This document shows, piece after piece, positions 1-10,488 of a stretch of DNA of 26,349 nucleotides. The DNA comes from Chloromonas sp. AAM2. Taxonomy: Eukaryota > Chlorophyta > Chlorophyceae > Chlamydomonadales > Chlamydomonadaceae. Below the pieces are notes generated by a model that was not told where the DNA came from, did no database searches, and saw only the letters and a program-made list of their open reading frames with translations. The DNA is taken from the NCBI GenBank assembly GCA_004335635.1, contig QAXH01006535.1, positions 1-26,349 on the forward strand, given 5' to 3'. A program made the position numbers and the translations under genes. The number at the start of each line of letters is the position of its first letter. The stretch's first letter is position 1.

Positions 1-240
1 AACGTGCAACGTGTGCATTTTGGGAGGTCAAAAACTGTGTACCAGTCATTTTGCAACATACTGCACGTCCGCTACAACCTCGTGTGCGTAACAATGACAC
101 ATGATGTGTAACAACACTGGCAAGGCTGTTGTGCAAATATCCAGATCAATTCTAGTAGGTTTGCGATCAAGCTAATGTCCTTGAACCCGTGTGTTGTGTA
201 GAGGTTCCTTCTGCTCTTGTGCGCCTTCCTCCCCTCTCAC
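1..240 (-). other. Intron 10 of the acyl-CoA oxidase gene (partial)
   Basis: This stretch follows the donor site after exon 10 (exon ends at 241, donor GTGAGA on the minus strand). No further oxidase exon can be recognised here. The family motif that should come next (CGGHGY-like) is absent, so the intron continues beyond the left edge. Confidence 0.6.
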
Positions 241-3200
241 CATTCTCCTGGCCGCCTCGATTCCGTCCGCCGTGATCCAAGTGCTCAGCGCCTTGAGGCC
301 CGAGGACAGCGCATGCAGCTCAGGCAGCGCTGAAAACTCACCACGATCCCTGCTCATGCACAACGACAACTCACGTTGTGGTTTGCACTGCAGGAGAGCA
401 CCAGGGTGTGACAGCAGCTGCAGCCTGACTGGCAACACAATGGTTGCGCCATGTGATCAGCGATTCAGGCCATATCATGATGTTGCTGTACAACTCCCAT
501 ACAACTCAACACCACGTGAAAAGCGCCCACATGAAGACATGCTACATGAGCACATGCACAATACAAGGAAGCGGAAGCAGCTCAAGCCGCATAAACATCC
601 TGACCAACCCAAACTCTGGCTTGCATCTCAGGTAACACAAGAATGTGTAAGTAGCCTGAGTGTACCCTGAACAGGAAAAGCAATTACGCAGTACCGCCGT
701 ATAACCGGACCAATAACTTGCCAAGCTAGGAGAGCACATAAATTCATATCCTGCAAACAAGAGCTTTCATCACAGATTCTCAGCATGCATTTGACGTGCA
801 AAGCATACCCACCTGTCCTTCTCGAACTGCTTGTACATTGCCATCATTGTTTCCCCCATGAAGTGCAGGGCGTAGGCGGCCGCTATGAGGGGCAGGATGG
901 TGGCGGAGGTGTTCTGATAGTCCAGCACCTGCAAGGATAGTCAGGACTGGTTAGGTCAGATGTGACATCTCCCCTGGTGACAGGTGCCCAGAAAAATAAA
1001 GGTCACAACTGAGCCCGAGCAATGGAACAAGGTCAGCGACAGACACCTTGCTGAAGGCTGCTGAAGTCTCATGAATCATCAAGTGCAACAAAAATAACCA
1101 CATCCAGCGCACTGTATTGAGTGATGTGCACCCGGTGACCAGCCATGCAGTGACAACATGACATGCTCACACCCACCCACTGGACAATGCCTTCCCTCGC
1201 ACCTGCGTCTCTCCTCACACATCCTTAAACCCATGCATTTCCTCGCACCTGCGTCTCCAGGTGCCCGGGTGCGGGTGCGGTCTGACGGCGCACGGCGGCA
1301 TAGCGCGTGGCGATGGTGACGGCACGGGACATGGCGTAGCCGGCGTTGGAAATGATGTCAGCACGAACATACACCTGTGTGAGGCATGGTTATAGCAACT
1401 CTCCACCTGTGTCAGGCATGGTTATAGCAACTCACTAACAACCGCACAGTTGAAAGCAACCCATTTGGCTGGACAGAAAAAAAACACCCCCATGGCCTGC
1501 CATGCACAGTTTGAAACGCAACATCAATGCCATGTAGTGCATAAGGTCGTGAATTGCCCTCACCATGGTTGCATACGACGCCTTTGCATTGGATGGCGGT
1601 GGCGGCACATACCGACCCTCAGGAGTGACCTGGGAGTACCTCATCAGCATGTGGGCACGCGGTATGCGCACATGGTCCAGGGCCATGTAGCCGTTGTCCA
1701 CACCGCCATAGCCAAACTTGGGCCCGATGTCCCCGATCTTGATGCCGGGGAGCGGCTTGTGGGTGTCCATGCACCGCAGCTGGACCTGCGAACAACACAC
1801 GAGGTTGCACCACCACAACAATTGGCAGGGAATCACCGTAGCAAAAAGGGGTTTGACTCTCCGACCACAACTAGAGCACCTAGAGCTAGAGCTATACTAA
1901 TGCATGCCCATGTTGGCACAGTCAAGTCAGAGTCTTTCCACAACATTGGCACATGGCTGACTCTTGCACCAATGCCAATCTTGCCCTGTGCAGGTCGAAA
2001 TGATGCTGGATGTTGAAGTGCAAGATCCTTGTGACTCACGATGAAGCCGTGTGGCCCGTAGTCCTTTCCCCCCGTGAATAGTCTGGCCATGACCACAGCG
2101 TGCGTGGCGGTCTTGCCCATGCCGCCCGGCCACCACTTGATGGAGGTGAGTGTGGGAGAGTGGAGAATAAACTCCTGCAAGAACGACATATCAAGACACG
2201 GATGGGCATGCATTATACTAAGAGCAGGTAGATGCTGCTTGACACACATAGCCACACTGCAGAACTGCCGTAATAAGACACTGAAAGGCCAAAAAAAGGA
2301 AGTTTGCCAGTTCTGGGACAGTTTGATAGATTCATATGGTGACTGTTCGTGTGTCCTAGATAGCAGTGTGTCCTAGATAGCAGGGGAGTAGACAAGGTCC
2401 TAACGCTGTTGTGTTGGCTGACACAAGACCCAAAGGCTCAAGCTCGTGTGTTTTATTGCTTGCCTTGTTTTGGCATCTCTTGACGCATTGGAACACTGTA
2501 GACTGAGAGCTGCTTCAGTTGTCATGTGTGCAGTTTTCATGTGCTCTGTCAGTTGGTGTAACAAGTGTTGCCTGTCTCATCACCTGTTTGGCCATCAGGG
2601 GACAAGGATGCACCATCAGGGGAACAGACACGCATGGGCAGCTGTAAACAGACCGACTCACGAGCAGTGATCAGTTGTGCCCAAGACCAGTCTCTGAAGT
2701 GATTGCCATGTGCAAAATTGCAAAAACAGCGCATGCACGGCGGCACCTGCCTGTGTCTGCTTATCGTAGGTAGCAGTGGTCTCCAGCCCGCGCACAAATG
2801 TGCCATGGCCCAGCTCAGTCTGTGGGGGCACACAGCACAAGATGGCATCAGGCACTGCCTGGGGCGGCCAGAGGCGAGATCATGACGGGCATCTGTCCTC
2901 TGAAATGTCTGAACAGGCGTCCAGGTGCAACGTTCAGACACATGCCCTCGGCAAAACATCTTTGAAAGCTTATGATGCACAGGCTTACGCACCACTTTAT
3001 TCTGTGTGACAGGCTGGCTAGAGTTCGTCCCCTCATGTGACATGCAGAGAAACACACTGCTTCAATCTGTGTGACATACAAAACAATTGCTATGAGTGAG
3101 AAACTTTGCCATCAATAAATTAAAAAACTGTGGGCCTGTTTCTACCTGATGCTGTGGACATGTATGCCTACCTGCGCGTACGTGCCAATGATCGAGAGGT

Positions 3201-4647
3201 TGAAGCACAGGGGCAGCCAGTGGGCCTGCTGCTCCGGGGTGCCCTGGGAGCGCAGGCTGGGGATGAACATGCTGCACAGGACAAGCATGGCATCAGACCA
3301 GGCTAGTGGAAGCCAGGCTAAGCTACAATACAATGCATGGGGATTGTGGCAACACGCCGTGCCCTGGTAGGCAGCGGAAAGTGGGCACGCATGACATAAC
3401 AGACTGCCCCCGTACCAATGTGTCAGATTTTCATTTGGTGGACACACACCTTCAGGTTAGTGATTGCTCGGCTCCATGTCACATGAGGGGACGGCCTCGT
3501 TAAACTGTTAATAACGGTCCATCCCTTGCCTCCACCCGGGTTCAAACCCTGTCTGTTACAACTACCATCCCGGACCCATTACCCTATGTGCAGCTCCAGG
3601 CCCCCGGGGAAGTCCACCAGTGTGCGCATCATGGCGCCGTCCTGCAGGCTGAGCCCCTCATCGCGCATCAGCCGCCTGCACAGGCACAAACACGCCAGCA
3701 CTTGGGATGGAACGGCACCGTAGCTAACACTGTCGTGTTCACAACCCCAGGACAGAAACGACACTGGCAGCAAACAAGCGTATCCGGATGTGAGGATGAC
3801 GACTGGCCAAACAAACAAACCCATGTCTAACCCATTGCGTCGTTTGTAGTGCACATGGCCAACCACACAAGGGCGCTCCAAGCAGGGTCAGACAGGTGCA
3901 GCATGCTGCTCTTGAACCTGGCAAGTCAGTGTGATGGCAAGGCCAGTCAAGAGTCTACAACCCCGCCGGTCACATGGTCTCAACTGTCGCGCACCAGATG
4001 CCAAAGGCGGCCTGCAGTGCGCCTGTGTACTCCTCCTCCCGGTTCAGAAAGTGGCGTTTGGTCTTGTCAGCCCAGCTCAGCCCTTTCAACTTCTCCACCA
4101 GCTTCAACCTACGAGCATGCAAACATCCCTTGGTGTTTGATGTTCTGTCAACTTCACACAGGCTGTGAGCATTCCCTGTGTGTGCATGTGTGACGACTCA
4201 TGTTCATGATTGGCCCATCAGTAAGATTTGGACCCACTGCTGATTCAGCAATTCAAAAGGAGCAAGCAGATGATGCTTGCATCCTGGCACCCGGCCACCA
4301 TGCTGATATAATTGTCCCCTCAGTCATGCCATCCGTCACCAAAGCAGCCCAATCGACAGTCGCGAACAAAGTATGCAAGAGATGAGCTTGCATCGTGGGA
4401 CAAGGTTTGCCTGACGTGTGGCCACATCCGGGCCACATGCTGATATGGCGGGTGCCCACCTTTTCTCAAGCTGTTCCTTTCCTCCATTTAAGATCCAACT
4501 AAGCTCCTCAACATCAATAGTGGCCCTCCGGCGCTCAGCGGATATGTCATCCTTGGGTTCAATATGGGTGCGCATAATTGTTGACGTGGCTGGCCTTTGG
4601 AGGGCGAGGGTTCGCTCGTCGACACGAGCTGCGGACGGTGGTTCCAT
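241..4647 (-). CDS. Peroxisomal acyl-CoA oxidase, 5' ten exons, 3' end outside window
   Basis: Oxidises acyl-CoA to trans-2-enoyl-CoA with FAD and O2, making H2O2: the first step of peroxisomal beta-oxidation. Exons on the minus strand: 4647-4460, 4108-3995, 3675-3583, 3271-3172, 2819-2751, 2174-2040, 1785-1564, 1374-1249, 928-813, 349-241. All phases join without a stop and give 424 residues of an enzyme usually near 660. Recognisable in order: [26 protein letters not shown] (exons 4-5, shown as the family's FAD/substrate region), [20 protein letters not shown] (exon 6), [16 protein letters not shown] and [17 protein letters not shown] (exon 7), [20 protein letters not shown] (exon 8), [13 protein letters not shown] (exon 10). 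Start: ATG at 4647; an in-frame ATG at 4689 is possible. The C-terminal third and any PTS1 signal lie off the window. Intron 5 uses a GC donor. The open frames seen on the other strand here are antisense shadows. Confidence 0.93.
1375..1433 (-). repeat. 32-bp tandem duplication covering the 3' splice site of oxidase intron 7
   Basis: The block holding aggcatggttatagcaact occurs twice with a 32-bp period (first at 1382, second at 1414). Each copy carries an AG acceptor on the minus strand: 1376-1375, used in the model, and 1408-1407. Using the outer one would add 32 nt and shift the frame. Confidence 0.8.
2291..2321. repeat. Dispersed A-run plus TTTGCCAGTTCTGGGACA motif, copy 1
   Basis: A run of seven A is followed within a few bases by tttgccagttctgggaca. 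The same arrangement occurs at 18413-18443 and 20304-20335, in the same orientation. This copy sits in oxidase intron 5. Read on the minus strand the motif ends in a T-run. The family is not recognised; it could be one end of a short retroposon. Confidence 0.75.
2352..2385. repeat. 17-bp tandem duplication in oxidase intron 5
   Basis: The unit gtgtcctagatagcag occurs twice back to back within the intron. It has no obvious function and is probably a replication-slippage product. Confidence 0.7.
3026..3493. repeat. 19-bp perfect inverted repeats flanking oxidase exon 4
   Basis: cgtcccctcatgtgacatg at 3026-3044 is the exact reverse complement of 3475-3493. The arms lie in introns 4 and 3, on either side of exon 4 (3172-3271). 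In the pre-mRNA they could pair and loop out the exon. They could also be the ends of an old insertion, but then the exon itself would lie inside it, which is unlikely. Confidence 0.75.
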
Positions 4648-5053
4648 CTTGCAAGTCGGTTCACTCAGACGCAATTGATGGTGCGTCAAGGATTGTTACA
4701 GCAATCCGATCCAGATGCATTCCCCCCTCTTAGTACACGAATTTTGATTACGGCATCAAAACCGTCGCACAGTAGATCAAACCTAGGACAGACCTACAAC
4801 CCCGACACACTGGCGAATGACCGGCTGTGATGACTGTCATTGATATCTGATTCTGACAGCTGAGGCTGCCAACATCTAATCCTGACAACTGGTGCGATGG
4901 GCAGCTCAGACGGGCAGTTGCCACTGTTGCATGCGTGCAGTCTAGGATACGCCGATGTCTGCCACAATCAGGAGCAATATCTCTGATGAGCCAGATATGG
5001 TCATGCAGCTGCTATCCATCATCTTGAAATCTTAATCTTTACCAGGTCATAGA
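4648..5053. promoter_or_regulatory. Divergent intergenic region between oxidase and transporter genes
   Basis: 406 bp separate the two start codons, which point away from each other, so both promoters must lie here. A short imperfect direct repeat (atctgattctgacagctg near 4844 and atctaatcctgacaactg near 4874) is visible. I see no convincing TATA box. The call is by position only. Confidence 0.5.
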
Positions 5054-8000
5054 ATGGCTGTGGCAGGCCCCCGTGCGGGGCATGAGGGTAATCTGGCTCC
5101 AGCCAGAGCCATGGCCCGGCGCCTGTGGTGGCCTCTGGCCCTGCTCACCACAGGCACCAGCATAGCCTTGTACGCGCAGGTCGTGACAAATGCTGTGAGT
5201 ACCACATTCAGGCGCAAGACGATCCAAGGCAGAACAAGCTCACCCCACAGCCAGGCACATGGGCTCAGGTTTAGGACAGCCACACGGTACATGCTTCAAA
5301 CTGATGGCTTACCCCATAGCCAGGCACATCCGCTCAGGCTCGGACAGCCACATAGGACCTTGCACCTTGTTGTTGTTGACAGTTGGTGGTTTCCGTGATG
5401 TGTGTCCAAACACTCCAACACCTGCTGAGACGATGAAGTTCGCAAAATACTTGGTCCATGCCTGTATCTGGCTGGAAGGGTAAGGGTGGGTGGAATGCTG
5501 CATGCAAGGTGGCACTGGGAAACTGTGATTGTGGCTTCCAAGATGCATGTTCAACTGTTGCACGCTGCGTCATGCACAACTAACATAATGATGGCAAAGA
5601 AGCAGGGACATCAACAAGCACAGTTTCCCAGTGCCCACTTGCATGCAGCGTGCCACCCACCCTTCGAGCCAGATTCTGGCATGGACCAAGTACTGTGCAA
5701 ACTCCATTGTCTCAGCAGGGGTTGGGGTGTTTGGGCTTGCATCACGGAAACCACCGACTGCCAACAGCAACACGGTGCAAGGTCCTGCGTGGCTGTCCGA
5801 GCCGGAGCGGATGTGCCTGGCCATGGGGTAAGCTCAAGCTGGGCACATCTGTGCATGAGCTACAGGAGTGTGCTACACTGTGCATTGGGACTGCGGTTAC
5901 TGGCGCACACACCCAATGGACGGTGAATACAAGCAATTGTACTGCCTTTGGTTATGCACGTAGAGCACGCTCACCTTACTGGGATTGATTGATCACAAGG
6001 AAATGCCAACAACCATTCTGTACCAACTGCATGGATGCATGCCTTCATATACGTTACCGGTTGCATGTCTGCACAGGTTGCTGGATGTGGTTGCCTACAG
6101 TCTGAACTGCATGGGCTTCCCGCTGTGCGGCAGTGCGCTGTCAATGTGAGTTGGCAGGCTTAAAGGCAGCAGTACATGAAAGTTTGACGTGTCCGACACT
6201 GTAGACGTCAATACTTCCTATCGCTTTCATTCAATGTTTATAAATGTCTGTGATGTCCTCAACCTTGACCTTGATGTCTGAACAGCACGTAGTGTATGCC
6301 TGGGGTCTGATTGCCAGTTGATCATGGGAATTCCCATCCATGTCCTGCGTACTTGTGTGAGTAAGGCCCAACTTGCTTCACCTTGTGCTACATGTTTGCA
6401 GGGTGGTGTTTGCCGCTGCGGGCCAGGTATTCACCGCCATGACCCGCACGCTGCTACTGGGCAAAAGCATGTCACCACAGCAGCAGCTAGCGGTACGTGC
6501 AGCTGATGACGGTGGGAGACACAAAAGAGCAGGCTTCGATTGAGCCTATGCAGCGGGTCAACATAATTATGGGCCACCGTTGCCTTACAGCTCGTTGGAT
6601 ACAGATTTTTCACTCCCGCACGAACTCAGCACATATGTCAGTCATTTGAACACAATCTAGGCGTGTTCCACACAGGTGCCATGCATAGCTTGTGGTGTGC
6701 AGGTTGCAGTGGTGATTATAGGGTTGGCGGCGCGGGGCGCGCCTTGGACCCTCTTCATGCCGCCTGCTGAGGGGCAGGCCGCCCAGCCGCCCATGGGCAG
6801 CAGCCAAGCCTTGGGCGCGGCGTACCTCGTGGCATCGGCAGCCTGCTACAGCATACTGGGGGTCATGTACGAGGTGGGAATCGGAGGGGGCGGTGTCAAA
6901 GTGGAATAGATGAAAATGGTGATGACCATGAGCTTACCAGAATCTTTGCGACACGCTGAGCTGCAAGACGCACTGCAACTGAGCCATTTCCTGGCATGTA
7001 CAGCGCCAAAGAAACGTTGTTGTTGTACCCAGGCCATGCCATGCACCTGCAGTGTATTCTGCTTAAAATACAGCTCAGAAAATATTACACGTGCTCAACG
7101 TGTTGCATTGCTGCTGCATGTGTCCTGCAGAAGCTCTTCACCAAGTTCCCACAAGCTTTATCACACGCCCAGGTGGGTGGCTGATCATCAGCTGGACACC
7201 ACCGTGCCCCTGTGCAATCCCCTTCATCACATACGTTTTGTGTGGTACGCTGTGCGTCATTGAACCTGCACATTAGAACAGTCATCGGTATGCCTCACCA
7301 TGTTTGTACGTATCATTTGCATGTTTTCCACATCAGTGTGCGCATGCTTGAGTGTTTGAAGGTAATGTGACCAGCAAATCAACACTTGGCCATGCACATA
7401 GGCGTCATCAATATAACACTGGGGTCGGGGGGCAGAGCACTTTGAACGTCTGGACAGGCTTGTAACGCTGATGCAAGACTAGAAGGGACTTTGTCGTTTT
7501 GCAGTCTGGAAGCCGGGAGTGTGTTTTGAGTGTGCAGGTGAACTTGCGCTTGTCCGGTGTGGGCTTGCTGGCTCTGACCGCCTACCAGGCGCTGTACACG
7601 TGGCCCCGCAGGCAGCGGCTGGTGTTTGACCCCATGGCGCAAGAGGGGCTCACGCCAGGGCACGTGATGGTGCTGCTGGGCGCATTCGGCTGTGAGTGTG
7701 TTGCAAGGTTGCATGGCAGTGAGCAGGCCAGGCTGTGCTGCCCACGTGAGGCTGACACGAGGAGCCCAGCAAAGGGTGCCGCCTTCCATCTGGATTCCCA
7801 AGCTGGGATTCAGATGGGGCATGCTTACGTCGGGATGGGAGTGAACAGTCTCATGGAGGACTATATCCAGGCGTGCACAGCCTTGATCATGCAGGCCCTC
7901 AACGGCAAGTTGAAAGTGCTGACCACGAACACTGTTGTGAACAGCTAGTAAAGAGATAAAGCGGTCGGAATAAGTGACAAGCTGATAGAAGCAGAAGTAT

Positions 8001-9215
8001 TGCTTCCACTACACTGTTGTTTTTTACCTCCTTTGCAGGGATGTTCACGGCCCACAGCTATGTGCAGGTATGCAAGGGAGGTACTTGTCCGGGGCTGTTC
8101 ATGTGTTATGGCAGAGCATGGCAGGTCGGATGGGCGTTGCCCAGCAGAGTTGCGCTTGGTTTGGCATGGCTTGTTCTCTTGCGATCCTGTTGTGATGGAG
8201 GTGTGGCAAGGGCCAGATAGAGGTTACTGGCCACAATCTTGCCTGGCCGCATCTTGTTGGGTCATTGCAACTACACAAAACAAGGGCACAGTATACCATA
8301 ACAGAGCACTGGCCCAGTATACCATAACAGAGCACTGGCCCAGGCAATTTGCGCTTGGTTTGCCATGGCTCGTGCTCTTGCAGCAATGGGAGCTGTTGCA
8401 GTGTCAAGCTCTTGCCCAGTCTTAGCTTGATGTGTAATTGTAGCAGACTGATTCTCATGATGCATCCAGTCGTTCGTCCTATCACATCACAACAACCTCT
8501 TGCCTTGACTAGTGGTGCCTGCAATGTGCATCCAGGGCCAGGTGCTGCAGCACAGCGGTGCCATGACGGTGGGCATCATCAACGCCCTGCGTGCCGTGAC
8601 GGTCACGGCCTGCTCGGCCCTGCTCTTCTGCAGCCCCAGCGCACCACACCAGTGCCTCACTCTGGCGGCCGCGCTTAGTGCTGCATTCATCTCTGCCGGG
8701 TAAGGGAGGCAGAGCAGCTGAACGCAGCTTCCTATCAGTGCCATTGCCACGTCGTCTGAACTGCAGCTGCCTGCCGCTTGAGTAATCCCGATTGATCCAT
8801 GGGTTGCTGTGACAATCAGTTGTTGCTTGTCATCCACCGCTGGCCATGAATGTCACATATTTCAAATTGCAGCTTTGAGCTGCGGCAGCGGCCTGCAATG
8901 ATCCCAAGTAAATGCAGATTTGCTGAACTTGTTTGCCACCACTGACATTTTGTGCACAGGGTGCTGCTTTGGTCCCTGGCCAACTTGTCTCAAAAGCAGC
9001 AACAGAAAAGCGACCAGACTACAGGTGACAAGCATTGCAATCAGCATTATTGGCAGCCACAGTTGGCAGGAAACGTTTGCACCCGTTTGAACTGTGTGTC
9101 GGGTACGTGGGTTAGAAAATCATCACAGTCCATGAGGACGCGGACAGAGTTTGCCCCTGACACGCTGGTAATAGAGCCATGGATTCATTGCCTTGTTGTT
9201 GCCCAGGGTCTGTAG
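5054..9215 (+). CDS. Multi-pass membrane transporter, drug/metabolite (EamA / nucleotide-sugar transporter-like)
   Basis: Exons: 5054-5194, 5673-5827, 6077-6145, 6402-6492, 6703-6873, 7131-7172, 7538-7691, 8039-8067, 8536-8699, 8960-9215. All junctions are GT-AG with matching phase, giving about 423 residues. Hydrophobic helices appear in exon 1 (LWWPLALLTTGTSIALYA), exon 3 (VVAYSLNCMGFPLCG), exon 4 (VVFAAAGQVFTAMTRTLLLG), exon 5 (two), exon 7 (two) and exons 9-10 (three, ending VLLWSLANLSQK), about nine or ten in all. The pattern of helices and the segment TAMTRTLLLGKSMSPQQQLA recall the drug/metabolite transporter superfamily, including nucleotide-sugar carriers; the substrate cannot be told. 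The last about 70 residues after SQK are polar and unlike the family, so the true end may be different. Intron 1 holds an inverted copy of exon 2. Confidence 0.72.
5307..5833. repeat. Inverted duplication of transporter exon 2 and its splice sites
   Basis: The left arm 5307-5527 is the reverse complement of the right arm 5619-5833, with a loop of about 91 bp. The right arm contains exon 2 (5673-5827). The left arm contains an antisense exon copy (5467-5313) of exactly the same length, 155 nt, with no indel, an open reading frame, and AG and GTAAG splice signals in place. By eye the exon copies differ at about 21 of 156 bases (about 86 % identity) and 9 of 52 residues. A shorter third copy of the exon's end lies at 5238-5287 in the same orientation as the left arm. 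Confidence 0.92.
8150..8390. repeat. Direct duplications in transporter intron 8
   Basis: A 26-bp unit starting cagtataccataacagagc is repeated perfectly at 8289-8314 and 8315-8340. An imperfect segment beginning ttgcgcttggttt occurs at 8150 and again at 8349, a shift of 199 bp. Both lie in the 468-bp intron between exons 8 and 9. Confidence 0.8.
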
Positions 9216-10488
9216 GCGCATGTCAACACAACTGTGGTATCCACGTGGAACCAGCACACTGACAGAATGCAATGCAATGCTGCGCAGCTTCCCATGAGAA
9301 GAAGGAGTGATGAGGCAGGCAGACAGACCACTAGTGTCAGATGACCACCTGTTGGCAGATGATTGCCATCAAGTCCACCTTTGCTCACTACGAATGCCTA
9401 GACACATGGGCGGGTTGTAACAGCTGTGCAATAACAGCCACAAGAAGTGTCGGAACCGTCTCAAGAGGGCAGTTGATGAGGGGCTGGAATTGAAGGTGTG
9501 GAAGAGCCCGAGCGACATCCTGGCATAGAACCACCATCAATGATTGGCTTGTTTTAACACACTTGTTGCCCACCTGTTGACGTCCATCAAGTTCACCATT
9601 GCCCTCCAACACTCCCGCATGCCTCGACACATGGGCAGGCCCTGACTGGCCCGGCCATGACAGTGAACGGGCCCTGCCTCGTCCTTTGCACGTCCTTTGC
9701 TCAAGTGCCGAACAATCCTTTGCCCTCATCATTTCATCTTCAAAGTTGCACATTCAGTTTGGAATGTGTTTGTTTCCTGCAGAAGAGTGAAAGGCTCTCT
9801 AAATTCAAAACTAACTGTTGAGCATCGCTTTTGGAGTATTGATTGCAAGTGAACTGTGTACTGATGCTGATGAACGCAGCAATGACGCTGGTCAATCTCT
9901 GCTCACCCTGCACACTCGAGGTTTTGCACTGCAACTAACCTTTTCATTGATTCCGCGGCATGCACAGACGAGCAGTCCAGACCAGCACAATGCATCCACA
10001 ATGACAGCGAAGCCACGAGCTAATTCCAAGTACTGCCGAGGTTATAACTCAAGAGTCCTGCTGCCCCGCTTGACCTAGTCGGCCAGTTCCCGCCCTGGCG
10101 CAGTGAATGGTACTCACGATGATGGCCCTCTCGTCTCCTGAGCACAGTCCGGCAATGAGGTAGCCACGCCGAAGTAATGGGGCAGTTGACATAATTGGGA
10201 CGCGCCAGTGCGCCGGACTGCCCACCCGTGTTGATGAGCGCGGTGATTGGTATTTTACTAATGGTAGCCCTCGCGTCTCATGAGAGTTCTTGCGGGCGGC
10301 GGAAAATTCGCGCAGTGGGGCTGGTAGTTGAAACTTCTCCATCCGTTTGACAGGTATAACGTCATTTTGACGCTGGAGGTCGCGAGATGGACTTGCTGTC
10401 AAGTTGAAAGACAGAATCGTTCTGCGCCAGGAGCCAAAACATAAACACAAAATCAAGCAGCACGCACGCTCACGCACGCTCACGCATA
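9216..10488. other. Intergenic region with two imperfect direct repeats
   Basis: No gene is recognised. A TGTAA, the usual green-algal poly(A) signal, occurs at 9416-9420 downstream of the transporter, but it is too short to be decisive. A segment of about 70 bp is repeated at 9344-9412 and 9569-9640 (sharing cacctgtt, catcaagt and cgacacatgggc-like blocks). A second pair, 10082-10142 and 10230-10284, lies in the likely promoter of the FAS1 gene. Just before its ATG the 5' leader holds a small repeat of acgctcacgc. Confidence 0.5.

Noticed and set aside
191..670. 159-codon plus-strand frame
   Set aside because: It is antisense to oxidase exon 10 and adjacent intron; the minus-strand reading matches the family well.
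2549..3055. 168-codon minus-strand frame overlapping oxidase exon 5
   Set aside because: It is out of frame with exon 5 and otherwise intronic.
3529..3576. Perfect tRNA-type B box (gggttcaaaccc) on the plus strand in oxidase intron 3
   Set aside because: There is no matching A box, D-arm or 7-bp acceptor stem at the right spacing. A tRNA gene or tRNA-derived SINE cannot be supported.
9388..9753. 121-codon minus-strand open frame
   Set aside because: It spans a diverged direct repeat, has no family signature, and no splice partners could be found.
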